A stretch of DNA of 64,000 bases from Takakia lepidozioides (taxonomy: Eukaryota > Streptophyta > Takakiopsida > Takakiales > Takakiaceae). Shown piece after piece: positions 22,288-35,305 of the stretch. The notes beneath the pieces were generated by a model, which was not told the DNA's origin, searched no databases, and saw only the letters and a program-made list of their open reading frames with translations. Both the position numbers and the translations under genes were made by a program. The stretch covers positions 44,656,042 to 44,720,041 of the forward strand of contig CM060734.1 of NCBI GenBank assembly GCA_030704615.1, given 5' to 3'. Position 1 is the stretch's first letter, and each line of letters starts with the position of its first letter.

Positions 22288-25200
22288 TCAATCAGAATTG
22301 AATTGGGGGGTAACAGGTGGCATTGATGGCAATGCCGGTAATGCCTGGAGGATGAACTTTCGCCCACTCCTTAGACCAGGGGATGCTCCAAGCATGTTAC
22401 CACTCCCCAACCTCTGTGGCCCCCTGTCTCTGGAACCCCCATAGTGAGGTGGCGTCACTCGCTTCTGCTTTGGTGAGCTAGTTTTGGTGATAGAGTTTGG
22501 GCGTGGGGAGTTCATGTCTTCAGAATACTTCAGAAAATCAGGTGTTTCGTCATCCTCTGTCCCTGGGTTCAGTGATTCCAGGTCAGATCCACCCCCTTGT
22601 GAATGCTTTCCTTCAGAGGACAGATCACACTGAGATGACTGGAAGGAGGGTGTGGAAGGAGTGGGGTGATTTTGGTTAGATGTGGAATGCGGGTGGCCGG
22701 GGTTTTGAAAATGAAGTGGAGAACGGGGAGCCGGCTGCCGAAATCTCGGCGGGGAGCCCCCCATCAACCTGCCAGAGACATGATGATGTCCACTGGCCAA
22801 TGATGATCCATAGGGCGGATCAATGAGCTGTCTGCTGAAGGACGGAGAGGCCCCTGCCCGCTCCATCGTTCCCATTGATGCTGGTGTAGGCCGTAATGGA
22901 GCCTGTGGCAAGGGGGTGAGGGTGCAAATGTCCCCGAGGCCATCCCACCTAGGAGATAGATGGCCAATCCTTGTGAAATTTGGAGTAGTTGTGGGTGACT
23001 CACCTCCACCATTCGTGGAGAGATTCAGGTCGCCTTGGGAGTAAGAAAGAAACTGGGGGAGCCAGGCAGGGGACTTGGATGGAGCCTGCTGGGAGAGGGG
23101 AGAAGCACAAAGGTCGTCAGATGTCCCTCGCTTCTTACCAGAGGACCTCAGCCGCACAGTTGATCGCCCCTGGCTGCACAGTACAGACAGAAATTAGGGT
23201 ACAGATTAAATTAAGAAATGAAATGAAAGCAAGAAAGAAAAAGCAAGCTTTTGGGATAACAGAAGACAGGATACAAGAAAGAGGAGACTTTCTTCAGTCC
23301 ACAGGGGTCATAAGAATTTCAGTGGGTCCCAGATGACTCATTCCAGATCTCTGTTGGGCAGCTCAACTGGCCAATGGCAGAACAGAAAGGCGTCCCTGCA
23401 ACTTCTACCTTTCATTTGAAACAGGCAGAAGGGATGGATCCTCTAGCAAACCCTTGTTTTGAGCAGAAATTTGAGTTGGAAAATGAAATTTGATGATGGC
23501 TAATTTGAGATGACTGTAGACTATTGTAACTTTGATCAGAAAAAGCCACAAAACATGGGGAAAACGAAAAACTGTAAAGATTGGATTTCCTTGCAATCAA
23601 GAAAACAACTATTAATTTTTGCTCAAACGACATCAAGTGAAAATTCTTGGTGTATATATGTAGTCTACGACAGGGGAGGGTAGTGCATACCCATCGTACT
23701 GGAATGATGGAGTGATTGGGGACAGGTCTTTGCTGGCACTGGAGCGTAACCGACTGGACCTGGCACTCATTTTATTCAGCAACTCTAGGGGATCGTCCAA
23801 CTGAGATTCTTCCTTGGCGCTGTTGGACTGCTCCCCCTCTTTCTCTTCTTCTTCAGGGCCTGCTTGATATTCACAACGTCGTTGTCTCAATCTTAGATAA
23901 ATAAAACTTATGTGGTCTCCAACAGATCCTTGAAATAGACAACAGAGAGGACATACCTTCTTTTCTGCCATACATATTCTTGCAGCCTTCACACCGACAT
24001 CCATCTGAGCAGCCTACGCCAGCCTGATGAACCCAAACACCAATTTAATTGTCAACTACAAAATGTAGCACAATCATCGAAAGACATGGGTGGGGCCCTC
24101 CACAAGCAGCCGCAAAACAACTATTGATCAAGGGATTGTCTAAGAGTCGACGCCTCATGCAGATATGCTGCTAAGTATTTCTGATCCTCTTAATGGAACA
24201 CCATTGGCTATCTTGGAATAGACAATAGTATCTCCAGCGGTTCTCGTAGTAGAAAGGATACTGAAAGACGAATTGTTCTTCATTTTTTATTTCCCTGCTG
24301 TTATCCCTGGCTCAATCTGGGCACAGGCGGTGTGCATCCTGCAAGTTTTCCTACCTACCAGAAAAAAAGAAAGGGAGGGAGGGAGAGAGAAGGGAGAAGA
24401 GGGAACATCTACCTGATAGCACTCACAATACTTCTTAAGGCAAAGGGATTTTTTGCAATTGCACCCTCGTTTGTGTCTAGCTGAGGCTGGCGTATCCAAA
24501 CACTCATCCTGCAGAATTCACCACGTGAAGACCCATTAAGTTTCCATCATGCACATGAGAAATATCATCTATGAGTAAGAAGTATGCCACAGCCTAGCTG
24601 GCTTAAGGCAGTAGGAGGCTTACCCCTGGTGTCGGAGAGGTCTCTGTAGCCTGTACAATTTTAGGAGCAAATGCAAGTGGGTTGCGAGACTCAATCTGTT
24701 GTCGGGTATTGAGCACAGTCTCCTCATATTCAGGCTTGTTGAAGCAATCGCGACATGTACAAGAGCCCACACAGTACACTCCTGCAGCAAAACACTCACA
24801 ATATCTGTCCAACAAGAACACATTAGTGAAGGAGAACTGAAATGAAATGATGTTCTACAACGTCCAGAAGAAAGAACTTGATTACATCAAATACCCAGAG
24901 GAACCAAGGGACAGAGCAGTAGGACCAGTTTGGAAATTTGAAGAAATTTATTACATCCAGCGCAGTCACAAGGGGCCAATGGGACACTAGAACAACACAG
25001 GATAGAGGGAGAGAGAGAAGTAATGAAAGAAACACTGATACTTTATAATTCACGGAAAGCTGAAAGAGCATATGGAAGAAAAGAAAGTAAGAAACAAGGA
25101 AAAATGTGTAGTCGTAAATGAAAGAAACTGTAGATTTAGACAAAGACATAAACCTTACAGAGTCACCGGGAAGCTGAAAGAGCTTATGGGAGAAAGAGAA

Positions 25201-28200
25201 GTAAAGACAATGACCAGAACAGTGGGCATCCAACAACCGGCTGCCACGAAAGAAAATGATGGAGAGATTTGGACTGCACAGGGTGTGAAACTCAGCCCAA
25301 GTGGTCACATTGTTCTTTGCACCGATATCAGAATTTCGGTTCCGAGGATATGGCTTGCTGCTGTTTTATTCAGCATTGTTCACGATGTCGTCTACCTTGT
25401 CAGAGGTGACACTTTGGCTGCTTACCCGGTCAATTCACTGTAGTAAAGAAAGGGACCACTTTCTAGCAGAGGTACGAAGCTGGTTATGGGAATAGCATGG
25501 ACATGATGGATAGGTGGGAGGGAGAGACCAATAGAGAGAGAGATTGTACTCATAAGATGTTGTTTGCCGTAGCCTTGTGGCCATTGACCCCGCGCCCAGT
25601 TTGAGCGGGAACAAAAGGGACAGAACCTACCTCTGTCAGGGGCTGAGGTTGGTAGTAAGACTTACCTCCACATAAAGAATTAATCCGGGTTTTCCAGATA
25701 CCCTCTAGAAATCCCTTCACACAAGCATCAATCTGCTGTGTGTGATTTGCCCAAAAACTAGGCCTCAGGAGGGCCTGGGCTTTTGGCTCAGCCTCGAGAC
25801 TTTCAAAGTTGGTAAACAGGGGTACAGGCACAATTCCCTTAATAGATTTGAAGAGAGCGTCTCTTTGGTGAGAGAACCCCGGACAGTGTATCAGAAAATG
25901 AATACTGTCTTCAGATTGCCCACACAACGGGCAATTGCACTCTCCCTTTCCTCTCTGCTTCTGTTTGCTGTTCAAAGGTAGGCTTCCTGCCCTGAGTTTA
26001 AATTTCAGTCTAGTGCCGAGAGGGTAGACCCTTGAGGTCATCCAAGATGTCCTCCCCCATGTCACAGACTGGAAACAAGTTCAGGGAAGTTTTCTGCCTA
26101 ACTTCATTTTCATCAGACAATCTCATGGCAACAGACATGGCTGAGGACACTACAGCCTCTAAGTCAGATTTATCCAGCAGGGTCAAGACTTGCGGATCCA
26201 GGTCCAGGTCTTTGAGGATCTCTTCTACTCTCTTCTGCCAGGACTTAGCCTGTTTGACAGGGCGGTCCTGTTTCCAAGATATAGAGTCGATTAATTTAGG
26301 ATATCTGGTGTTGGGCATATGTTGCAGCTGACCCCACCATCTGACCTTGAATTCATCTCTGTCGGGAGCTTAAGGACGGAATGCCAAACTCACCCCGAAC
26401 AGCCACATTGGCTGTTTTGGAGCATGCTGACATACACTCCTTAAGCACCCCCAGAATGGATTCTAGAGACTTAGCCTGGTTGGAGTTATCAACCCAGGAG
26501 TTGATTGATGAAAACATTGAAGAGTAGAGGGGAGAGAGTACATCCTTGAGCTACACCTTGGTCTATGTCAAAGAAGTTGGACTTCTGTCCGTTAACAGTG
26601 ACACAGCTTTTGGTGTGAGCATACAAGTTGTGGACAACTCTCCACATCTTTCCCTTGATCCCACAAGACCAGAGGCGGAACCATAGGCCATCTCTCCACA
26701 CTGTGTCATAAGCCTTTTTGACATCCAGGAAAAAGACATAAGTGGGTTTCCCTTCTTTCTTCCTTCCCTGGATAATCTGGCTTAGAGTGAAGATATGATC
26801 CACACAGCCCCTGTTTCGCCGAAAGCCAGCTTGGCCTTCGTGGAAACAACCTCTAGACTCCAGATCAACCTCGAGACGAGTACTTATAACTCTGCAGAAT
26901 GTCTTGTAACAGCATTGAGGAGTGTGATGCCACGGTAGTTCCTCTGTCACCCTTCTTGTATAGATTGACAATGACCCCCTGTCGCCAGCGAAAGGGGATC
27001 ATTTCAGTCTTCCAGATAAGGTTAAAGAGGAGAACTAGGGCCTCTATCATGGGATCGCCACTGTGCTTGATAAGCTCGTTGACAATACCATCAGGTCCAC
27101 CAGCTTTATATCCATTTAAATGTTCAATTGCTTCCACAATCTCAGAAGCACTAATGGGAGCATTATAAGCCATTGAAATATACTCCAGTTCATCAGGGCT
27201 GTTTTGAATCATAGGAACAGTTTTTCCAACTGTGTCCCTCCATTCAGCAGAAGACCCCTCACTGTTAGACCTAGAAGTTCTGCCAAGGATACTGTAGTGA
27301 GTTTCAAAGGTTTTGACAATGCCAACCGATGAAGTCACCACTGCACCTTTAGTAGTCTTCAGCGCTTGTACTTGCTGACCGTTTTTCGGCTTGTACAAAC
27401 GTTGATGGGCCAACCAGAATTTCTTGTCATTACCACCATGGTGGTTTGAGTTTATTTCACTGTATAACTTGTCCCAGTATAATTTCTTCTGAGACCTAAC
27501 AAGCTGATTGATATCTTTACGGAGCTGGTAGTACCTCGCCCACAATTCTCTGTTGGTTTCCAAATTGCAGCACTCTTTATAGAGGGCTCGTCTCTCAGCT
27601 ATCTTGAGTTTAATCTCATTAGTCCACCAATTAACTGCTCTACCGCAGACAATTAGTTTCCTCCCAATGATCTTGTCAGCCACGGAGGAAACGAAACTCT
27701 TCCAAGAGTCCACTGCTCTTTCGACTTCATTTCTTGCGTTAACAGAGCGTGACTAAAGTTCTTGGAGCGATTGGACAAAATGAGGGAGAGCCTCTTGCAA
27801 GGCCTGGACGTACTCAGCCTTGACCTCCTCATTGTGGAATTTTTCTATGCGCCACTTCCGAATCGAACGTTTCACAGATCTCTTGGTGGTGGGAAAACAC
27901 CTTTTGATCTCAGTCCAAACCAGGAAGTGGTCAGAGGTACCAATATCAGTTCTGTCGATCAACACATTGGCACACTGGGGGAACAAAATTTTGTCCATTA
28001 TGATATAGTCCACAATGGAACGTTCCCCAGTTTGGGATTTCTCACGAGTCCACTGCACTTGGTCACCTCTTGTCCTGTTATTCAAGGTCAAAAGCTGAAG
28101 CTCTTCTAGACAGTTAATTAACCGTCTGCCATTAGAATTCAGCTCCTCCTCACCAAAAGGTCCAATGATATCGTCCTGATGGATCCCTTTGCCAACCCGG

Positions 28201-31200
28201 GCATTGAAGTATAGAGAGAGAGACAGTATCAAAGGATTGTTGTCTACACATCACTCTTGACAGAGGGAGAAAATGGAAAAAGAGACAGGATCTGTGTACC
28301 ATCCAGGATAAGCCCGAAAAGCTTCTGGGACAAAAGCACATAACACTATAGATAATTGGTCACTGTTGTCACTGATCCGAGATCAACTGCAAGCACTTAG
28401 TGTGGTGGCTGAAACATTTGATCTAGCCAGACCTTGACTTCATTGCCTGTCCTAGGCCAAATAGGTCCTGAACAAGTACTTTCAGATGATTTGATGGCAA
28501 ATTTTCCCATTACCTGGTCAATACATAGTCTGAAATATGCTGGTACACATTCTGTGGAGAAGAATCCCCACTGCAAATAACCATCTTTCTGATCTCTTGG
28601 CAGGCAAGTTGATAGAACCAAACAACAAAACAACATCTTCATGCGACAATTAGTGATGCAGTGTTGCAAACTTACAATTTGAGGCATTTGGATTTCTTGC
28701 AGTTGCAGCGCTTGCAGCCTTCTCCAGACTTATCTCCTGTTGCAGGAGTTGATTTGCGTCTGTGTGATGGCACCAAGACCATCATTATTGCATGCCCTCA
28801 ACTGGATACAACTAGGATGATGCTTTCCATGAGATAATATTATAACACAAATGGGTGGTCAACTCTTCTAAGGATCTCGGAAGACTAGCATGTACCTTCA
28901 AGGGCAAGATAAGTTGGGTAGTGTGTCATGCACACTATCAGGGATTCCCAGCATTTCTTGCACACTTGTCAATCAGATCCATATGCTCTTTCAGAACACA
29001 CAGAAGGGCTCACAACTTGTGCTGTGCTCACCTCTTTTTCTTTGGGCTCTGAGGACTCTCATAGATTTCCTTGGGAGATTCTCCCTCTGGTTGTTGTGAA
29101 AACTCCTGTTGCTGCATCTGCATTCTTTTTTGCCCATTTGGGCTTCCTCGTCTTGCCATTCCATCCCCACTCAATGCCAAGATACCCCCTTCCAATGGTC
29201 GCATACCCTCCATTGCTAAAGACCGGAAACCTGGGGTGAGAGGTTTCACATCAATACTACCCAGCACACCATCTGCAACTTGTTGCTCCATTTGGTTCCT
29301 CCTCTCCAACAGAGAAGTTACCCCAGGACCAAAGCTAGAACTTGGTAGTACTGGAAGCCCTCCACCTCCCATGCTCAATCCCAGGACTGGTTTTCCGTAC
29401 CCATCACTTGACGGGACATCCTTAGGACTCTCAGAAGCCAATGGCTGGATCCCCAACAGTGAAGCAACCATTCCTTTAGAGCCAGATCCCATCGTCCCTC
29501 CCATGCTGGGTGAGGAGTAACTCATTGAGGCTTGAGAGAAGGACAAGCTGCCAGAGAGGCTGTTAAGGTGGAGCCCAATGCCAGAAGGAATTATAGGGGG
29601 GTTACATGCGTGGTTTCCAGGGGGCTGAAAAATCGGGTTGCCTGCTGAATGGTGTCCAAGGTCTCGATTTAAGCGTATTAGCATCTCAGAAGTGCCATCT
29701 CCTGATGATGAAGGCTCCACGACTTTCTGAAAGGAACAGCGAGAGAGCTGCATTATACTGGAGAGGCTTCCAGCATTACTTCCAGAAGAATCACCTGTTC
29801 CTGCATCATTAAGCTGAACCTGTGAGCTATACCACTCATTTTGTCAAGCATCTTCCCGCAGGCCTCCTGCTTGAAAAAGTAAGACAGTGCTTAGGACAAG
29901 CATGCTATGATTGGGAACATGTGTAGCCACGAGTAGTGCAACCTTAAAAGCTGACTGGGAAAACAAACAACCAAAATCCCAATAAAAGCCGCATGAAGCC
30001 ATTGTGGGGACATGGCATTTACCCCCAGCAGGTCTGCCACCAGAATTGGAATCTGCTCTGAAGGATCCATTCACATTAGTATCATTTCCTGGTCCTGGCA
30101 GTCCACTTGTAGTCGCAACTGATGTTGCAGCTGCTCTGTCACAAAGCTCTGATGAAGGGAGGTCACTGTTCACAGCCACTGTAGGAGGGTTTCCAACACC
30201 AGCTCTTAGCCTGCCACCAAGCGATTTCCTGGCACCGTTACCACCCATACTCTTCCTCCGTGCCCCAGAAGCCTCAAAATCAAGGCATCGTCTGCGGATC
30301 CCACGTTGTCCTATGGTCTCTGCCTGCAGACAAAGACATCGTCTATTAAAAACTTAAGGACTTTAAATGAAAAACACTGAAGACGAGATAACACATTCCT
30401 GCTCTTAAGCAAAATCTCAAACACTGCACAAAAAAGACGTCAAATGACTTACCCTGCCACCATGCAAGGGGCGATGTTCTTCAGCATCATCGGTTGAATG
30501 TTCAGCAGCCAAACCAGGCCTCTCCTCCTGAGCGGAGTCTGAAGCCAACTTAGATGAACTTGCGTCAAGACCATGCCCTTTGTTGTCAACATCCTCATGT
30601 GTAAGTGTCATTTGATTAGCTGGGTATCCAGATGTCCGACGTAGTGGTAACCTTGAAACCACCGCTTCTGCCAAATCTTCTGACCATTCCCCCTCATCAT
30701 CTCCCTCCCCATCCTCATCATCTCCATTACCAGCCAAGAGGAAAGCCATAGCCTTTGTTTCCTGATCGAGTACATCCTCCCCCTCACTTTTCATATCCGA
30801 GGCCATGAAATCTTGATCATGAGAACCTAAGGGTCTGGAAAGCCTTCTCTGATCCTCTTCATTTCTCGTCTCACAGCCATCTGTAAATTTCAACACGGAA
30901 TCAACCATCTGCATCATCATGTCTGGAGAGATCGAACCTACAACACTGCTCCCAGGCAAGGCCTCGCACATCCTCTCTCCACCTGGTTGTTCCTGGCTGG
31001 ACTCTCCACCTTTTTCAGGCTCACAAGGACCGTCCAGAGTTTGTTGGACCATTTCGTGGTCCTGGGAAACCTGAGATGAGCAATTCTCATCAGCATTCGT
31101 AGTACCCAACTTCTGTAAGGATGAATCTGGGTTTGTTTGAGTGGAGGACAAGACACATGATCCTTCTTCATCAATTGTGTCACCCAAGTGAAGTGCAATA

Positions 31201-32636
31201 TCTGGCTCTTTGAGCTTACAAGGTGTGGCTCTGCCTGACTCCAAAAGAGCAGCCTCCTCTGAGTCTATCCCTTTCGGGGAAGAGGGGTCAACATGGCCAA
31301 CCTGCACAGAGGGGTTGCCAGGGGGAGAGGTTGCACCAGGTGTTGCAGTCAAAGCCAGGTCTAAGTTTTTTGACGTATAAGGCTGGTGTTCTTTCTCAAT
31401 CCATGGGCCTCTGAGGATTTCAGGATCTTCTGCTGTACATTCAAGAGCTGATACCCTGTCAGTGTCCAAGTCTCTGCATTCAACACATCCAGACAGTGTG
31501 CCATCATACGTCTCAGATCTTCATTCTCTGACTTACAAAAGTAAACCTTCATCTAAGATCCATTTCAGGGACATCAGAATCACTTCAGGTTTAAGATGTC
31601 TTTTGATGACAGTGATTGAGCAGGGCTCTGATATGAACGAAATTTAAAACTACAGACTCTGTAAGTTTCAATTAAAAGCCATTGTTAGTAGCTGTATGAT
31701 GGCCCCAGGTCCCAGTCGCTCCGTGCTCTTTGTGGCCAAGGACCCTTGAAGATCAAGACCAGAAAGGATCTGGCTGTTGGGTAGAAAAAGTGTCCTACAA
31801 ACTTTAGTCCACAAAAGACATCATCAAATGAGCATGAACGCGTAAGTGCATCTCGCTCAGTTCCCAAACTAAACGTATCCCAGCAATCGAATTCCGGCTC
31901 ACAATGCAGTCAGGATCTACGAAACAACAGGCACATGAGCAGAACCAGAAGGATAACCCCAAACCTAATTGCCCTGTCTAATATACAGACAAAACAACTT
32001 ACAAAGTAGAAGCCCAGGGCAGGTATTGCGTACCTCTTCTTTGTACCTGACGAAGACCTTTGTGAACCTCTGGGAGACTCGAATAAGCGGTAGGTAGGCG
32101 GGAAGGATAACTCATTGTAGGTTTGTGCCACATGCACAGGCTTTGCAGGCTTGATGGGCGACAAATTACACAGGTATTTAAATAGTGGAGATTCCTGCAC
32201 GTCAATCACTTTCAGACTGAAAAACCTATTGCCAGGGCAGGATCTTAGCTGAAACTGGCCTACTGAAATTGAAGGTACGGTGCGTCATTTGATCTTACAA
32301 TTCATATAGGCATGTTGGCATATCAAAGTGAAGACGATTACACACTGCAAGAAATAACAAATGCTGCTGACAGTATACAGCAACCCTACTTCATTTGCGA
32401 GCGAGTCATGCAGCCTGAGCCCACAGATTGATTGAGTTCATCAAACAACAAGACCACATCAATTATTTTATCCAATTTGCAATAGGATATGCCAACATTG
32501 TTTTGCTCTAGAATCTTCGCCCATAACTATTATCCTTCCAGTCTGGTATTGGAGGACGTCAAGCACATCGATCTCCTGAGTATATGAATGGGAGACGGGC
32601 ACCAGGGGCTTTGAACAGAGTGACAAACCTGCACAT
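22288..32636 (-). CDS. CPP / TSO1-like tesmin-family CXC-domain transcription factor
   Basis: CPP proteins bind DNA in the nucleus through two cysteine-rich CXC repeats; some belong to DREAM/MuvB-type cell-cycle complexes. Exons placed by GT-AG consensus and continuous phase: 32034-32216, 30453-31518, 30023-30323, 29032-29800, 28676-28759, 24624-24804, 24413-24508, 23957-24023, 23691-23862, 22288-23173 (TGA). A tentative 8-bp first coding exon is 32629-32636 (ATG TGC AG); this start is weak. The total is then about 1270 residues, long beside roughly 700 for Arabidopsis TSO1. Landmarks: [15 protein letters not shown], an acidic middle, [14 protein letters not shown]1 ([18 protein letters not shown], about residue 786), linker [14 protein letters not shown]2 ([18 protein letters not shown]...GCRCEGCKN, to about 917), and C-terminal [15 protein letters not shown]. 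All CXC cysteines I checked are present. The 3.9-kb intron 24805-28675 holds a LINE. Confidence 0.9.
25544..28210 (-). mobile_element. LINE family A insertion in CPP-gene intron, 5'-truncated, 13-bp TSD
   Basis: Flanked by perfect direct repeats ATAGAGAGAGAGA at 25531-25543 and 28211-28223. Sense to the host gene. Starts inside the APE endonuclease at FNARVGKG (28210), then [15 protein letters not shown], a pre-RT region, RT blocks ([54 protein letters not shown]), then a deletion that removes the YxDD box and thumb. It resumes at [12 protein letters not shown] and ends with the zinc knuckle CPLCGQSED...FLIHC and GAGTACAAT with no poly(A). Frameshifts (around 26900 and 27740) and the YxDD loss make it inactive. 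Confidence 0.9.
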
Positions 32637-34453
32637 CTGGCGACGAAATCGGCTCGCGTCTATCAGGGGATCCCATATCCCTCATGCCCTCGGCTCCTCT
32701 GTTCCTTTCTGCTGCTTTTCTGCCTCCCTTCATCTCTCTCGCCTACCTCTGTGTCGACGGGAAAATCACAAGTGCTATCTACAGCTCGCATAAGAGCTAA
32801 TCCTGCATTTACGCTTCATTCCCAGACCTCGCAAACATAGCCTGATGATGCGAGTAATGCACATTTCCAAATGATCTTTCACGAGCTTCGATTGCTCGGA
32901 AAGAGACAGACAGACAGACGAGAGCAGTGAACAAAGTATGTACGCTTGGTTTCTCTTCAAAAGCGGGATGAACATGGAACGAGATGACTAACCAGACACG
33001 ACAAAGAAAGCCCGATAAGCATGCAATGCACATTACCAAGACTTCGCCAAGAACTTCAAATTACTCCAACGAAGGTATAGTGAGAGAGACAGAGCGGCAC
33101 AGTTTGCGCCAATGCAAGACCAAACCGCAATGTCCACAAGTCCACATATTTCCTATACGTCTTCCAAGAGATTTGATCCCCGGACGCAAGAGAGCGAGAT
33201 AGAGGCAGTAGATCGATCTGTTTTCTTCCAATACCAATCTACGGACATCACTTTAACCATGGAAGCTCACAACCTTCCGACAGCTTTTCATAGCCTTTTA
33301 TGCTCCACAAAGAGAGAGAGCGAGAGAGAGATTATGTGTGTGTTCCCGAGCAATGAGTAAGTATACACTTCAATCTTTCAACAACTGCTCATGCAAAGCG
33401 ATACAGATACGGATTTCCAAGTGCTTTTCCGCGCCTCGATTACTTGGCCGGAAGGAGAGATACAGACAACCAGCGAGGGAGAGCGGGAAAGAAGCGAGAG
33501 CGGGAAAGAAGAGAGAGAGAGAGAGAGAGAGAGAGGGATTGAGAGGGGGTTCCCTGGCGGGCAGGGAGGGGTGGCAGGGTGTCAGGCAGGCAGCGAGGGA
33601 GATGACCGAGTTTGGACGAGGCAGGCGCGGGAAACCCACGCTGCCCCCTCGCCTCATATTCTTGCTGCCCGCCGTGCCCGGCCACGTGGTTTCTTCCCAC
33701 TTGCGCGCCGGGAACGCGCTGGGAACGAGGTTCTACACATGGTACAAGAATGTTCTTGGATCCAATATAATAAGCAATATTCATTAAAAGCAGTGGATGA
33801 AGTTTTCGATCGGATGAAAATATCTGTGCGTCACCGCTGGGACACGTGTAAAGCAGCGGTGAGAGAGGACGTGGAGGCGAGGTGGTGGCGGGAAGCAATA
33901 GCAAGGGCCAGTGCCAGCCTGCCACACGCCCCTCATCGTCTCCGATCTTTCCTCCTCCCACACTTCTGTGATGTGGCGGATTGCTGAAGCTTTGACTGCT
34001 GTTGACGAGCTAACGATAGTTATGGAGTGTGCAGAGATGGGGTCGACCTACGAGAATCGAGAGGATGAGGAGCAGTTGTTCTGACATTATCGAGCGGGGA
34101 TGCGAAAGGTTTGTTAATAAGTTAACTGGGGTGCTTTGCGTTATGAATGTTGTGGAGAGCATATCAGAAGGAAGAGGGTACTTTCTACTTACCTACTGTG
34201 ACAAACTGTCTTCGTAATCTGCAGACCATGATGCCATCCACATGTGCGATCTCTAGTACAACTTTTCTTTATTTCGCACTCTCAATAAAGGCAAAGATTA
34301 TGTCAAAGCACCTGTTTTGAGGCGAACGGTGAAGCCTTGCAATCCCGGGGGGAGAGTAAGCTGACCTGCCACCCCAATTATGTAAGAAAAAATTGACGTA
34401 AACCGCAGAAGACGAGGTGTCACATTGATGGTCTTATAAAATATGTAGGTGGA
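32637..34453. other. Upstream region of the CPP-like gene; GA microsatellite
   Basis: Probably contains 5' UTR and promoter of the minus-strand gene. A GA repeat at 33511-33536 reads as a CT tract on the transcribed strand; plant promoters and leaders often carry such tracts. Open frames across 33.3-34.0 kb are biased by the microsatellite and have no domain. I could not identify a TATA box with confidence. Confidence 0.4.
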
Positions 34454-35305
34454 GAGTGTAAACTCTCTACAGTAGTTCTACTGTAACACGGTGAGATATT
34501 GTAAATGCACTGCCGTCTACAAGATGGACATGTATGTGTGCTCACGATGGTGGTGGCAGTTATTGGGAGCAGCCAAAAAGAGAGTATAACAAGAGCCTTT
34601 AATGCTGCAGATTCTAATGATTCTTTGACTGTTGGAACTCCCCTCCGCCGCCCCCGTTGCCTCCTATCGAACACCTAGCTACCGTTTGCCTCAGCTTCCT
34701 TTCTCTCATCGCACAAATCGGGAGAGAGCAACGCCGCCGACTTTATACGTGGCCGGCGTAAGTTAAGCGCTCCACTTCTGGACTGCAATTTACTCCACTA
34801 ACAAGCCTTCCCTGCTCCTGATCACTTGTACCCCCAGCAGGTACTTCGGTGTTGGTACTTGTTCGCCCAGATAAAGAGATTTAAACCCGATTTAAAGCAA
34901 ACGGAAGCTTGGGCTCTTCTCAGTTGAGCATCCAGGTGTCGGGAGCGTGCAGTAATGGACAAAGGGCGCAACTACCTACCCAATATTTGCTTTTGCAAAC
35001 TGACGATCCAGGAACGGAAGTGCTTGGCGCGTTATCTCCAAAATGGCTGTGGTGGATCCCAAGAAATTGAAGCAGACTCCGAGGGCCTTTTGAATGATCT
35101 CCTATTATCACCTCGCACCATTCAATGTAGCCCAAGGCTGTGAGTGATTGATGTCTAGTGTAGCACTCAACATATGTGGAATGCAGCTTGCAAGTCTCTA
35201 CGTTATAACATTCAAACCACTGATGATAGCACTTAATCACTTGATAGCCACCAACTTTGTTATGAACATACGTTACAATGTGGGGAGTGTAGAGTTTACA
35301 CTCCC
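34454..35305. mobile_element. Possible non-autonomous DNA transposon with GAGTGTAAACTC termini
   Basis: Left GAGTGTAAACTCTCTACA (34454-34471) and, inverted at the right, GAGTGTAAACTCTACAC (about 35287-35303). In both, TGTAAC follows 15-20 bases further inside. The roughly 850-bp interior has no recognisable ORF. The termini are themselves near-palindromic, so they could also be two separate hairpins. Confidence 0.4.

Noticed and set aside
24287-24412. Extension of CXC2 exon beyond YCECYQ (VDVPSSPF...)
   Set aside because: A GTAGAT donor directly after CAG and the matching acceptor before [14 protein letters not shown] restore the conserved CXC2; the extension is intron.
29801-29823. Alternative acceptor GCTCACAG|GTTCAG for the 29.8-kb exon of the CPP gene
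   Set aside because: With the upstream donor in phase 1 it gives an immediate stop; the acceptor GATGCAG|GAACAG at 29800 keeps the frame.
33391-33987. 198-codon plus-strand open frame
   Set aside because: Runs through the GA microsatellite (poly Arg-Glu) with no recognisable domain; overlaps other equally long frames on both strands.
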